Of a stretch of 64,000 nt of DNA, positions 11,663 through 23,500 are shown in pieces. The position numbers and the translations under genes were made by a program. The stretch comes from Ciona intestinalis (Eukaryota > Chordata > Ascidiacea > Phlebobranchia > Cionidae). Every line of letters starts with the position of its first letter. Position 1 is the stretch's first letter. The DNA lies in the NCBI RefSeq assembly GCF_000224145.3, contig NC_020168.2, forward strand, positions 124,001-188,000, written 5' to 3'. A model generated the notes under the pieces. It saw only the letters and a program-made list of their open reading frames with translations. It did no database searches and was not told where the DNA came from.

Positions 11663-14600
11663 ATGATAAACATTTGGACGTCATGTTATGTCTTCCTACG
11701 TAAGTATTGTATTGTTGATAGTAGATTTTGTATAATAGGTCGTAGTTCTATTATTTATTATGTATGGTACTGTGAGGTAAGTCGGAACACCTTTAGCACA
11801 AAATATACGAGTATCCTGATCGTGTTTTAAACAATTGACAACGGTCTATTGGGGTCGCGAGGATTTGGTTTTATAATTCTTTGAATGTTCTTTGTTTACT
11901 ACCAAATGGGACGAGAAAATAGAATGAAAATGTGTCCCATCTTTCCCACCTTACTACACATTTAATTTGACTAAACGACTAGGTTTAAAAATATTATATT
12001 TTTGATTTTCCACGTTTTTTAATACGTTTTAAAATAAAATAAAGTTTTAAAATTTAAATACGTTTTAAAGACGATAAGACGTTTTAAAATAAAACAGAAA
12101 TTCAAGTTTATTTCTACCCTACTTTTTTATGATAATGTAAATTCTACTTTTTAACATATAGTAGTGATAAAGATGTCCCGTCTTCCCCGCCCTACTATAT
12201 ATATTATTTAAAAGACGAAATATATACTATTTTCCACCATCTTCCCGAATTATTGTTATCTAGTTAAGTATGACCGGTGGTAATTTAACTAATTCATATT
12301 TTAGTCGCAAGCGTTGTGTTGGCACAGTCAAACAGACACAGGCCAGCTTCGTGCAATATAGATATGACCTCGTACGACGGTACAATAACGTTTCCCGAAA
12401 ACCCGGGAAAATATCCGAAAAATACCGAATGTACTTGGACGTTCCCAGCCAGTGGAAACCAAGTCCTCGTGTTTTCAATCGAAAAGTTGGATATTAAAAA
12501 TAAACCAAATAAATGTGACGATGGACTACAACTACCTGATAGTAAGTATATATATATTATTCATATTCTATATGAATAGGGCCTGCAGCGTGGCCCGCCA
12601 TGAGCCCCAGGATTCAGGCCAGGATTGGCACATTACTCTAAAGCATATAGTAGGGTGGGGGGAAATGGGACACCTTTAGCACGTAATATCTGAATATCCT
12701 GATCGTGTTTTAAACAATTAACAACGGTCCATAGAAGTCGTAGGGATACGGTTTTATAATTCTTTGAGTTTTGTTTGTTTACTGCCAAATGGGAGGAGAA
12801 AATGACATGAAAAGGTGTCCCATCTTCCCCCACCCTACTAAACATTGATAGTGTACAAATACGAACAATTTGTTATAGTAGTCTTGTTTAGCTATTAGTG
12901 GGTTGGGGTAAGATGGCCCTTGTTTTATTCGTCCCATCACACCCATGTAGTAATAAAAATATAAATTTTACAGAAATATACATAAACGTATTCCTACGAC
13001 TTTAAAATAGCGTTGTTAGTTGTTAAAACAAAATTAGTAAATATGAGATAATACGGCGTCAAGCCTAACCCCTTTATAGTACTATATACATTATACTTAT
13101 ACAGTAGGGTGGGGGAAGATGGGACACCTTTAAACTTTATTTTCTCGTCCTATTGAGTAGTAAACAAAGAACATTTAAAGAATTATAAAACTATATTACA
13201 ACGACTTCCAAAACCGTTGTTAATTATTTAAAACACAATTAGAATGTTTGGATATTATGTGCTAAAGGTGTCCCATCTTCCCCTACCCTACTATATTACT
13301 TTACATTATTTTTATATTTTCTTACAGACACAGTTCTATGTCGTAGGCCTCGGTCTTTACCCCAATGTAAAATGTTCGCATCCCAAAGCAACAGCGTACA
13401 AAACTGCGGCATCACCATTCCACCCGATGCACGCGGTACCGGTTGCACCTATAGCACGCCTATTCGATTTACATCCACTTGGCCGAATCCAAAATTGCGG
13501 TTTTACTCAAACAATGACAAAGAAAGAGGAACAGGATTCAGATTAAGATATTTTATCATTAACTGCTTAGCAGGTAAATTTACACATTTGCGTTCATATA
13601 TATAATATATAGTAAAGAGAAGATGGGACACCTTTTTCATTTTATTTCTACGTCCCATTTGGTAGTACACAAAGAACATTTAAAGAATTATAAAATCGTA
13701 TCCTCACGACTCCCATATACTGTTGTTTATTGTTTAAAATACAATCAAGATATTTGAATATTATGTGCTAAAGGTGTTCCGTCTCAATATAATAATATGA
13801 GAAATCCGGGATCATTTATTCCTATATTATATTAAAGGACAATATTTTTATAACAGCAACAACAACAACAACAACAACATCGACGACTCGCACGATTTCA
13901 ACGACAGCCAGGTATACCACGATACAGACAACGGAAACGGCCGGTCAGTGCATGAAATGTAGTTAAATAAGCAATGTTGCTACATTCTTATTCCTCAACT
14001 AATGTAATTTAAACACTTATCTATATCTAAATGTTAACCACATGATTATTTTTTCACTTTTTTGTTTTCATAGAAAACATGTTAAACCTGAACGAAATTA
14101 AATATAAACTAAGCCCTTATTGTCAGTCTACCTTATTTTTTAAACACCTCAATAATTACTTTAACATAAAGGCGCGGTGAGTTATAAAACGACGGCCGAA
14201 AATATGAATAACGTCACAACAGCAACAACAGTAACAACCAATCAAATGCCAATTACGACTGACGTCATGAACATAACTGGCAAAGGTAACTATACCACGT
14301 TATGCATTGTGTGCTTAGATAAAATTGTCCATGCTTTCATTCTATTTTCTCGTCCTATTGGGTACTAAATAAAAAACTGTTTACAGAATTAGATAACCGC
14401 ATTATCACGACCTTAAAAAATCATAAATCATTAAACTCGATTTAGTAAATATAGGATTTGGTTCTAACGGTAGCCATCTTACCCCACAGTACTATATATA
14501 ACCATATCCTCACGACTTTAAAAGAGTGTTATAAAAGATGGGACAAATTTATACATTTATATCATATTATCTAAATATCCTGATCATGTTTACTGTATTA

Positions 14601-15396
14601 ATTGTTAAGAACACGAGTAGGAAACTGGAGAAAAAACTTTACATGAGAAATATTATTTACAGGTCACGTGTTACAACCAGGCAACTCCCAATTATTGGTT
14701 GGATTAATTACGGGAATTCTTTCAGTGATTCTTATATTGGTCGCAGTTATAATTTGCTGGGTGGTTTTAAACAGGTTAGTACAATATATCTCTTCTGTAA
14801 TCACTAAATACATAGAAGTCAGAGAGACTTGTGGTCACTAGAGGGTTGTCCAAACTGTCAGCCATACGGAAAAAAGCAATACATATTTAAGTCATATATA
14901 TACGGGGTAACTCGTTAGAGAGCACAAAGTGGATTAGATAGCATATTTGTGTTATAACGACTGTCATTGCCCCGCTCAGCAAGGATAAATCAGTGACAAT
15001 TATTCATTCCTATAAAGTTAACTATTGAAAGTAGCCAGCAGTTTACTGTATAGCATACATAGCTAACAACGTAAAATGTGTATGTAATACAGCAGACGAA
15101 AAGAGAACACGACGATGGACTCTGAAAACAACACAGGTGTATCTGAATGCCCCGGTACTGTTGTTTACGCTACACCTGATGATGACTATGCACTTGCACA
15201 AGATGTGCCGCCGCACGATGTCGCTATGTATGAGATTTGCTCCCCGGATGGAGGGGCAGGGTATGGAACGATAGACAATGTATTATATGGAAAGAATGAA
15301 GGCGATTACGCTGTAATAGAGGACGGTAACGAAAACCATACCACGGATAATACATTGCCAGAAATGGTGGTGAACCAGTTGTACACAAGTGTGTAA
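11663..15396 (+). CDS. CUB-like type I membrane receptor with two stalk exons (gene E)
   Basis: Exons 11663..11699, 12305..12541, 13328..13573, 13857..13943, 14172..14285, 14663..14774, 15093..15396; 378 residues, phases 1,1,1,1,1,2. The signal peptide runs over the first junction and ends VLAQS. This is the best CUB match of the array: FPENPGKYPKNTECTWTF, VLVFSIEKLD and CDDGLQLPDS in the first half, LRFYSNNDKERGTGFRLRYF then NC in the second. Exon 4 is an ACA-repeat poly-Thr tract; exon 5 is Thr/Asn rich. TM: LLVGLITGILSVILILVAV. Tail: VVYATPDDDYALAQ, AMYEIC, GYGTIDNVLYGKNE, DYAVIED and a terminal NQLYTSV. The last exon has a CAGCAG tandem acceptor, so one residue may be optional. A donor GTCAGT ends exon 4. 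Confidence 0.83.
11768..11957 (+). mobile_element. MITE family 1 copy
   Basis: Gene E intron 1. A remnant consisting almost only of two MITE ends follows at 12157-12204. Confidence 0.75.
12645..12841 (+). mobile_element. MITE family 1, near full copy
   Basis: Gene E intron 2, first of three consecutive elements in this intron. Confidence 0.85.
12893..13089 (-). mobile_element. MITE subfamily 2 copy
   Basis: Gene E intron 2, second element. Confidence 0.7.
13099..13295 (-). mobile_element. MITE family 1, near full copy
   Basis: Gene E intron 2, third element; ends 32 bp before the CUB second-half exon. Confidence 0.85.
13605..13791 (-). mobile_element. MITE family 1 copy, right end degraded
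   Basis: Gene E intron 3. Confidence 0.75.
14314..14503 (-). mobile_element. MITE subfamily 2 copy
   Basis: Gene E intron 5, followed by chimeric MITE pieces to about 14600. Confidence 0.65.
14895..15030 (+). mobile_element. SINE tail unit
   Basis: GGTAACTCGTTAGAGAGC, GTTATAACGACTGTCATTGC and AAGGATAAAT pattern. Gene E intron 6. Confidence 0.6.
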
Positions 15397-16367
15397 CAAC
15401 GTGTAGGGACTTATGTAGAACACAACATGTTACATAATCTAATTGTTCTCGATTTTTTTATATTTTTGCTGTTTTTCATGGTTTACTGTTTTACATGCGA
15501 TTTTTTTATATTATTTGATACTTGAAGCTATTCCTCATGGACTTGTTCTCTATATATTTGTAACTACCGATTTCATTTATTTGTTGAACAATATACGTAC
15601 ATCAGATCACTAGTTTGCAATGCAATGTGTGTTTATATATAGTAGGGTGGGGAAGATGGAACACCCTTTCATCTTATTTTCTCGTTCCATTTGATAGTAA
15701 ACAAAAACATTCATATAATTATAAAACCGCAACCTCACGACTCCCATAGACCGTTGTTAATTGCTTAAAACACGATCAGGATATTTGGATATTATGTGTT
15801 AAGTGTGTCCCATTTTCCCCCATCCTACTATATAAAAAGTAGCCAAAATTTATTACATTGTTTTCTATATCAGTTGATCTGTTACGTCATATTGTGGGAT
15901 AAAAGAGCGCAATCCTCGCGTGGTGTTTCATACGTCACAATACACAACGTGGGTGAAAGTAAATTTACATCCAATGTAAAAAACAAACAAAGAAATAAAG
16001 CCGTGGTAGAAATTAGGTAAAAATGACGTAACCACCCCACGCAAAAATCGGCACCATCGGTTTGTAAGGAGATTTGAATGAAGGAAAAAACAAAACTCGC
16101 CAACTGAGGCAATCCAATTTCATCCTACGCTCGCATGACAATCGTAATTTCCGATTTAAAGCCATAGAACGCTGGGAATTCTGCATGTCCAGTCCAGTAC
16201 TTGCGCGGAATGCCAACAGCTATACACGACAAACTATAAGTTGTTTTAGAGGAAAACAGAGAAAACTATAAAAGCTATTTTAGAAAAAAAAGGAATTAAC
16301 TTTTGCACCTGATTACAATCGACAAGTTCTAGCTATTTTAGTTCTTTGTGAAATTGAATCACGAAAA
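15397..16367. other. Intergenic E-F with one MITE
   Basis: MITE family 1 copy at 15637-15834 (- orientation). The remainder, including several short frames at 15,850-16,270, shows no signal peptide, CUB or TM pattern; probably 3' UTR of E and promoter of F. Confidence 0.5.
15637..15834 (-). mobile_element. MITE family 1 copy
   Basis: Both ends present; lies between genes E and F. Confidence 0.85.
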
Positions 16368-18677
16368 ATGAAATCAGTTTCGATGTGTTTCGTGTTTTAC
16401 TGCATTCTGTTTGCTAACGAAGGTAGAAATGTTTTGTATTATAGTAGAGTGGGGAAGATGGGACACCTTTAGCACACAAAGTCTAAATATCCTGATCGTA
16501 TTTTAAACAATTACCAACGATCTATGGGAGTCGTGAGGACGCGGTTTTATAATTCATTGAATGGTTTTTGTTTACTACAAAATGGGACGAGATAAATGAA
16601 TAAAAAAGTGTCCATCTTCCCCCACACTGCTATATCACTGGTACCTTTTGTATTATTTATTAAACCTAATGTTTAAATTAGTGCATTCGGTTTGGACAAG
16701 ATGGTTCATGGTTTTATCAACTTTTATCGCCTGTTTGGTAGTGAACGAAAAATATTTACAGAATGATGTAACCGCATCCTCGCGACTTTAAACGAGCGTT
16801 GTTAATTGTTAAACATACAAATATACTAAGTAGAGATCAAATCTAAATTCATTTACATTCATTCATTTAAATATAAATCCGCCTACCATCACATACCGCA
16901 CGAGTTCTGTACAACTCAAATACAAAATTACTCCGACAATGATAATTAAACGATAATTGTTTACATTTCCTTTCCATCCATAGTCGGTGTGACGAATGCA
17001 GTTTGCGACGGGGATGAAATCAAGCGGAACGGGACAGGAGTAGTTCAAATAAAGGGAGGAAATGCAAAAACAATCGACCACTCGTGGACGCTAAAGAGCG
17101 AGCTAATGACGTCATTGTTAATCGTAAATATGACGATGGTGAACATGCACAGCAGAAACCGAGCCAACGTTTCTTGTGATTTTGCAATAGAGTATGTCGT
17201 GTTACCAGACGGTAAGTAACATCTATTAATGCCAATTGCTAGATGTTTTATGGATTTAACAGCCAAGCTTTTATTTGAAACTTTTTCTTAAATAGTTTTT
17301 ACCCTTAGCACGTTTTAAACAACTTTCATCTCCTTCTAATTTTCTTTTCTGTTTTACCTCTTCAGATTTTTGTATTATAATAGTTATAGTAGGGTGAGAG
17401 GAGGGATACGATTTTATAATTCTTTGAATTTTCTTTGTTCATAACCAAACGGGACACCCAAATAGAATGAAAATGTGTACCATCTTTCCCCACCCTACTA
17501 TAATTAAATATTTAATCTTTTTATGCAACAACTAAATTTTATTCAGGAAAACAAGTTTGTCACACCAACAAAACATGCGGGGTCTACATGAGCCCCAACA
17601 TAAACATACCAAACACCATCGCCTACCAAAGCAATGAGTATATGAAGGTGGTGAATGCCAAATGTGCTACAGAATGGAAGCATGCAACAACATGGCCGCC
17701 TACATTATGCATCCAAGCTCGTCTCACAACTTTTGAACTGGATTTAAATTATCAGTTCATTAACTTGCCCGTGCCAAGCGAAACTACAAGTAATTTCCTC
17801 ATTTTTGTGCAACTCGAATTGTAATATAGTAGGTTGGGGTAAGATGGTTCATGTTTTCATTTTTTTCTATCGTCCCTTCTGGTAATAAACAAATAATATT
17901 CAAAGAACTATATAACCGTATTCTTTACAAAAATATCATTGTTAATTGTTTAAAACACGATTAGAAAATATGAGATATCATGTGTTAACGGTACCCACCG
18001 CGACCTACTGAACACCCCTGTTATAACGATTGTCGTTTTCCGGCCACGCGAATTATACATTCATACTATCTATCATATTACAGCAGAAAACCAACAGACG
18101 ACCAGCGCACCAACCACGGAAGCCAACTCCTTGCCAACCCACCAAACAGGCACTGGTGCACCACAACCACAATCCACCTTCGATTTTTTACTCATTATCG
18201 TTATCTTGCTAACAGTGGTTATTGTTGCTCTCGTTACTTTCCTAATTTGGTGGCTGATAAGGAGGTACGGCACATATGTTGTTAAACCATATCTACTGTG
18301 AAGTAACATAATTACAGTAAAACACTATAACTCCTGTATATATAAACAACATAAACTTAGTGAAAGTCCGTAAAATTATATAACTTTTGAAATGTAAAAT
18401 AACGACGGGAAAATGAAATATCTACTGTTAAATAACAATTACACAGATATGTAAAACAACGTAAAAACTGTAAAATAACAAAACTTAAGTTTTTATTGTA
18501 ATTACCATAACTATTGTTAAATATCATAATCCACTTTATAGAAAAACGCGCAGAAGAAAACACGAAGTGAGCAACGAAAACGATATTTATCCTTATGCAA
18601 TTCGAAGAGGGATGCCCAGGACTGAAGTTACCCAACCAAACAATGCTAATGTAGATCGACCGTATGATATGGCGTGA
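16368..18677 (+). CDS. CUB-like membrane receptor truncated by an in-frame TGA in its tail exon (gene F)
   Basis: Exons 16368..16422, 16984..17211, 17547..17789, 18084..18264, 18542..18677; 280 residues to the TGA at 18675-18677, phases 1,1,1,2. Signal MKSVSMCFVFYCILFA. The first half-domain keeps the array pattern (AVCDGDE, SWTLKSELMTSLLIVNM, CDFAIEYVVLPDG). The second half is divergent (GKQVCHTNKTCGVY to LDLNYQF). The stalk and TM share one exon (LLIIVILLTVVIVALVTFLIW), with a CAGCAG tandem acceptor. The tail begins DIYPYAIRRG and DRPYDMA, then TGA. The same frame stays open for 196 more codons to 19268 with a strong receptor-tail composition, so the stop is either a null or short allele, a sequence error, or a readthrough site. 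Confidence 0.72.
16440..16636 (+). mobile_element. MITE family 1 copy
   Basis: Gene F intron 1, 18 bp after the signal exon; a truncated subfamily 2 copy follows at 16690-16850. Confidence 0.82.
17383..17503 (+). mobile_element. MITE family 1 with internal deletion
   Basis: Both ends with a loss of about 80 bp between. Gene F intron 2. Confidence 0.75.
17823..18009 (-). mobile_element. MITE subfamily 2 copy
   Basis: Gene F intron 3, followed by a SINE tail scrap (GTTATAACGATTGTCG). Confidence 0.75.
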
Positions 18678-19268
18678 CCAAATAACACTTCACAACAACA
18701 ACAGGCTGGGAATGAAGTCGGATACATGGTTCCTATGACTAATGTGAGTAGTGAGGTGGCTACCGTTGAACAAGCACCAGGAGGTTACCTAGAACCAGTG
18801 GGTTCGGCCATGAGGGTCAACGACAGCCCATACAGTGAGATAACAAACCCATCGAATGGTAGAGCGAGACAGGCATCACCGTACGAGATGGCAGGGCCTG
18901 GAAATGAAGCTAGTGCGAGTGGTTGTGTAAGCTCAAGCCAAGCAGATTATGTACCAATGTCTCCCAGTATAACTTCAAATGCGAGCGATAATGTTAAATA
19001 CGCTCAGATTGCCCCGTATGGAATAATCAAGCCGTCTGAAGAAAGAAGAAATCGACACACACTATACGAAAGCCCAATCTTTACAATGCCAACAGTGCAT
19101 GAGCAACCATCTGTAAGTGCAACAACACCTTCCTTAAGTGCGACACCTTACGCCGCAATTGTAGCGACAAGAAATCCGGAAGAGGGCGGTGTCCTTGAGA
19201 GAATACACGAGGTTGAAGTGAAATATAAATCCGTGAAGAAAAAGTCGAATCTTACAACAAGTGTTTGA
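18678..19268 (+). other. Open tail extension of gene F beyond the in-frame TGA
   Basis: This is the same reading frame as the gene F tail exon, 196 sense codons then TGA at 19266-19268, with AATAAA at 19285. It holds many tyrosine motifs: GYLEPV, SPYSEI (ITIM pattern S-x-Y-x-x-I), SPYEMAG, DYVPMSPS (Y-x-x-M, the p85 SH2 pattern), VKYAQI and VKYKSV (V-x-Y-x-x-I/V), APYGII, TLYESP and TPYAAI. The stretch PYDMA-stop-P upstream aligns with PYEMAGP inside this segment, so the TGA stands where a glycine codon would be expected; a single GGA to TGA change would explain it. That is inference from the internal similarity. An ATG at 18726 has no visible promoter of its own. Confidence 0.6.
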
Positions 19269-19320
19269 TATGAACCGAAGAACGAATAAAACACTGAAGA
19301 ACATTTCTATATTAATATAC

Positions 19321-19511
19321 ATAGTGGGATGGGGTAAGATTTGACACCTTTTTATATCGCCTCATTTGGTAGTAAACAAGGAATGTTTACAGAAACATAT
19401 AACAGTATTGTTACGACTCCCATAGACCGTTGTAGGTTGTTAATTCTTAAAAACACGATCAAGAAATATGGCTTTCATGTGCTAACGGTATCCATCTTAC
19501 CCTACAGTATA
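19321..19511 (-). mobile_element. MITE copy with mixed subfamily features
   Basis: Just downstream of the gene F polyadenylation signal. Confidence 0.7.
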
Positions 19512-20100
19512 TTGTTTATTCGGCAAGCATTACGTATTGCACTGCAGTATTAAATCAATTGCACATAACGTGGGAGCGTATATTGAAGCAATGCATCAAG
19601 CAATAATATAAATAAACATTCACATTTAACTTTGTTGTTGTATGTTGGGTTTAGAGGGAACTAATCTATTTTTAGATGGCGTAAACAAGTCTTTATCGTT
19701 TAAAAAGGTATCATTTTCTCGTAATCATCACTTGTATGTTTACCAGTGCCGTCACAGGTGCATATAACTCGGGAACAATTTAAAATAGAATAATTGAAAT
19801 TGCATACAAATTTAGCTCGGAAAGATCAATCTTTACACCAGTATTGTGAAGATTGACTTCATTTCTAATTTAAGACTGGTATAAAACTTGTTTCGAGGAA
19901 ACTTGTCCGTACACCGTGACGTTTATGAACACATTGCATCCGCATACGCAGCGTAATTCGGCATAAACAACATATAGTGGTGTAGCTTGCACCAAGATCC
20001 GCTTTATTTCTCATCGCGTGTAGGCGGCAAATAAACACGGGTGAGTCAACGCTTCTGCACGTTTGCTCGTTCTGTTTACTATTATCAACGGTATCATAGC

Positions 20101-20385
20101 ATGGAGGAATGTAAAGCAAAAACAATATATTTTGTTCCACGAGAAGATATAAGTTTGGGGTCGTTTCGGTTTAAAGAGACCGGATATAGACTTATAGAGC
20201 GATTGTCAGAGAAGAAGAGAACAACATTCGAAAACAGAGCTAGCATTGTTTCGTCATCACACGTAATAGTGAATATGACATCCGGCAAAATAGGTCGGAC
20301 GTACATTGTACAACAAGTATGCAGGTTGAAAGGAATGAATAAAGCCGAATATTTAGAGCGCTTGACGCATTTAGGACTTTTATGA
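20101..20385 (+). CDS. Unrecognised small ORF, 94 residues
   Basis: ATG at 20101 to TGA at 20383-20385. The product is basic and hydrophilic (SFRFKETGYRLIERLSEKKR, then NMTSGKIGRTYIVQQVCRL) and ends KAEYLERLTHLGLL. There is no signal peptide, TM segment or family signature I recognise. It lies between the end of gene F and the signal exon of gene G, on the same strand, and is not part of a MITE or SINE as far as I can see. It could be a genuine single-exon gene, an exon of an unmodelled transcript, or chance. Composition is more protein-like than the surrounding spurious ORFs, which is the only support. Confidence 0.25.
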   Translation: MEECKAKTIYFVPREDISLGSFRFKETGYRLIERLSEKKRTTFENRASIVSSSHVIVNMTSGKIGRTYIVQQVCRLKGMNKAEYLERLTHLGLL

Positions 20386-20512
20386 ATAAGCATAGTTAGG
20401 GAATCTAGGTTGAATAAAGGCTGCAAAGGGACAGCGCTTGTTGTAAGACCGTAAGGATATCCTATCGCCTTTAGTAGTTCTACCGACAGCAATATACAGC
20501 ATTAAAATCAAG

Positions 20513-23500
20513 ATGGATTTAGGAGTTATACTTCTTGCAACGTGTATGTTAGGTAAGAATGTGGAACAAAAATCGTGTATTTTTAGCTTTGTGACTATGA
20601 ATGTGAATAAAGGTAAATTATTTATCCTTGACGGGGTTACCATAGACGTAATAACAATGTGTTCTGTTTTAAATAATTTTTAATCTTAATGTATAGATGA
20701 CAATTTAGTGACCAAAAAATTTCATGCTGGGTTCAAGCAAAGTCCGGTAAATATCTTGCCCAAAAACACGGTGAACACAATGGTAGCAGCGACGAGCGTC
20801 GAACCTGAAACTTTGACCTAGAGGCAGCCGCGCCAACCGCTGTTCCACCGCGCCGTTTTTTTTTTGTATGAATGACAATTTAGAAAACCCAATCGTAATC
20901 ACCGTGGGTTGAAGCAGATGAGTGGTATTTTACCTGTTGCCCCGGCAACGGTATTTGTTTCCCTGGCAACAAAACATTGGCTTCAGATTCAATTCTTTTA
21001 CACGCTTCCTTCACATGGTAACTACGATAATCATGTATGTGTATTTTTTAACAGGAAACTTTCTCTTGGTTGTTGGTAGCTCTGCCCCGCGAGCAGTCGT
21101 TGAAACTTTGCTTACAGACATCGAGACAGCTGTTCCAATCTACAAACATATCGGTTCCATATGGGAGCCTGTATCTCCAAAGGAAGACTTCTATATACTC
21201 GGTCAAGCAGTGAGAACGACTGTCCTTAGACCGCCTAAAGATTTCCAACTGATTGTGGGAAGGTATAGACTATTTGTGTAGCTTAAATAGGATTTTTGAT
21301 ATTTTAGAAATAAACAACAATCAATATTAGGTATACTAAGGTGGGGTATAATGGGACGTGCTTTCACTTTCCCGTCCATTTGGTAGCAAACAAAGAATAT
21401 TTACAGAATTATGTAACCATTTCCTCACGACTCCAATAGACTGTTGTTAATTGTTTAAAACACGATCAGGATCAGGATATAACGGTATCCCGTCTCTTCC
21501 CAATCTACTTTATGGGAATATGGTAAAATCGCGAGAAAAACTTTTGTCAACATTATATGGGAAACGGAAATAAGTAGCTAAAAAACTTTACGAAATGTTT
21601 ACTACGGATCATAGCAACAAATTAAACGAGCAATGTGTAGTAGAGCTACGAGCCATTTAAACGTTTAATTTTAAGTTCAATTAAATCGATATTTGTTTTA
21701 CACGGATACAGGTCGGTGAATAGAAGCTTAGCCGAACCTCTAGACTTCGACCACCCATGGACGATTACACCAGGAAAACTAATAGTATGGAGAATGAATT
21801 GTCCGTTCGGATATGTCAGCCTCGGTGACATTGCGAGCAAATCAAGAAAACCAGATGTAACGAAATACAGATGCGTTATAAAAGATGCGACTGTTCCAGC
21901 TATTCGGGGATTAGTTGTACAGTAAGTTCGAATTAGGTAATGAAGTCATATTACGTCACGTTGAGTGTGACGTCATATTACGCCACCTACATTATGACGT
22001 CATTTTACACCACGTCATGTATTACGTCATACGATTTCACGTAAAGCATGACGTCATATTACATCACGTGAAGTATTGCGTCATGTGACGTCACGTAAAT
22101 CATGACGTCATAGTTAGTTGAAAATTGTACAGCTCGGATCCCAACGGAGATCACGTGATGAGATATGTAGGACTAACCGCTGGGTGGCGCAGCCCGTTTT
22201 TTCTCATCGAGTATCTAACGTCACATATACAAACTGGCTTCTATTCATTGAGGGAATTATACACAGCACCTACACCGATGCCCGGGGAGGGTGAGTAATA
22301 CAAGCAGTATAGTAAGTGTAATTACGAACTTGTATATTCTACGCGGGTGAGGTTCTACAGCGTGACAAGCCATAGGAACAGAGATTTAAGCCAGAGTTGG
22401 CCCATTACCCCAACACTCAGGGTGCTATCGAAGGGACCTCACCAAATGTTAAAGTCTGAACCAACCATAACATGTTTTATAGAAACAACAATCAAGACAG
22501 AGACAACGACGGTTGAAACCAGCACGCAAGTTAAAGGGAATAAAACTAAGAACCAGAACACCAACCTACAATCAAGTGATTATAAACTGTTGCTATTACT
22601 AACTAATATAAAACCACAGTATATAAATATATTGTTACCAACAAGCAACATCATATCTTCCCTAATAAGTCTTACCGTATGGCAGACGAAACGTCGGGAA
22701 TACACTACGATTTTTCATACCAAATGAGCCGCTAAAATACTATTTACATTATGCCTGGTAGCAGAAGTAACATATCGTTAAGTTGTGTATTCAAGATATT
22801 GCAAAAAACACTGGCCCATAAATCAATGGTTTTAATATTCTGCTTTTACAACAGCCTACTTGTTTAAAACAGGATCAATGCAAAAAAAAAACGAACATGA
22901 TACCGTTTACCAAAAAAGCATTATATTTCATATTGTTGTTTTTAAAATACCCCACCATATTTTTAGTTTATTTCCGCAAATAGAGTAACAAAGATCAAAT
23001 CAATTAACAAAACTAAGAGGAAAATAGCAGCAAATTATATTGTAATAACCTGCACTAAACTAACATATATCTGCATACAGATCCCCCAACCACAACTATT
23101 CTAATCATATTCGGTTGTTTGTTGGGGTTCGTGTTCATTCTATTTCTGACATGGGTTGCTTATTTTTGTGCAAGGTGAGATATGTCGCTATGATACCGTT
23201 ACATAGCTCCAACACAGTTGTCACTAATGGGTTGTTACACCTGTATGTTGTGGTAATGGACCAACTTTGGCTTAAACCTCAAGTCCCATGTAGAAGCTAC
23301 CCACATAGAATAGAATGGTAAGGTGTATCGGTGTGATTCTAGTCTATGTAGCACTTGCTTTTAACTGGAAGTTGAAAATACTAAAGGTCCAGAACAACTG
23401 CTTTAGTGCTTCAAATTATGTATATGTCAACGAACCGTAATATTTAGAACTTAAATAGGTCGTTTTACTACAACGCATAAGGTAATGTTTACATGTACAG

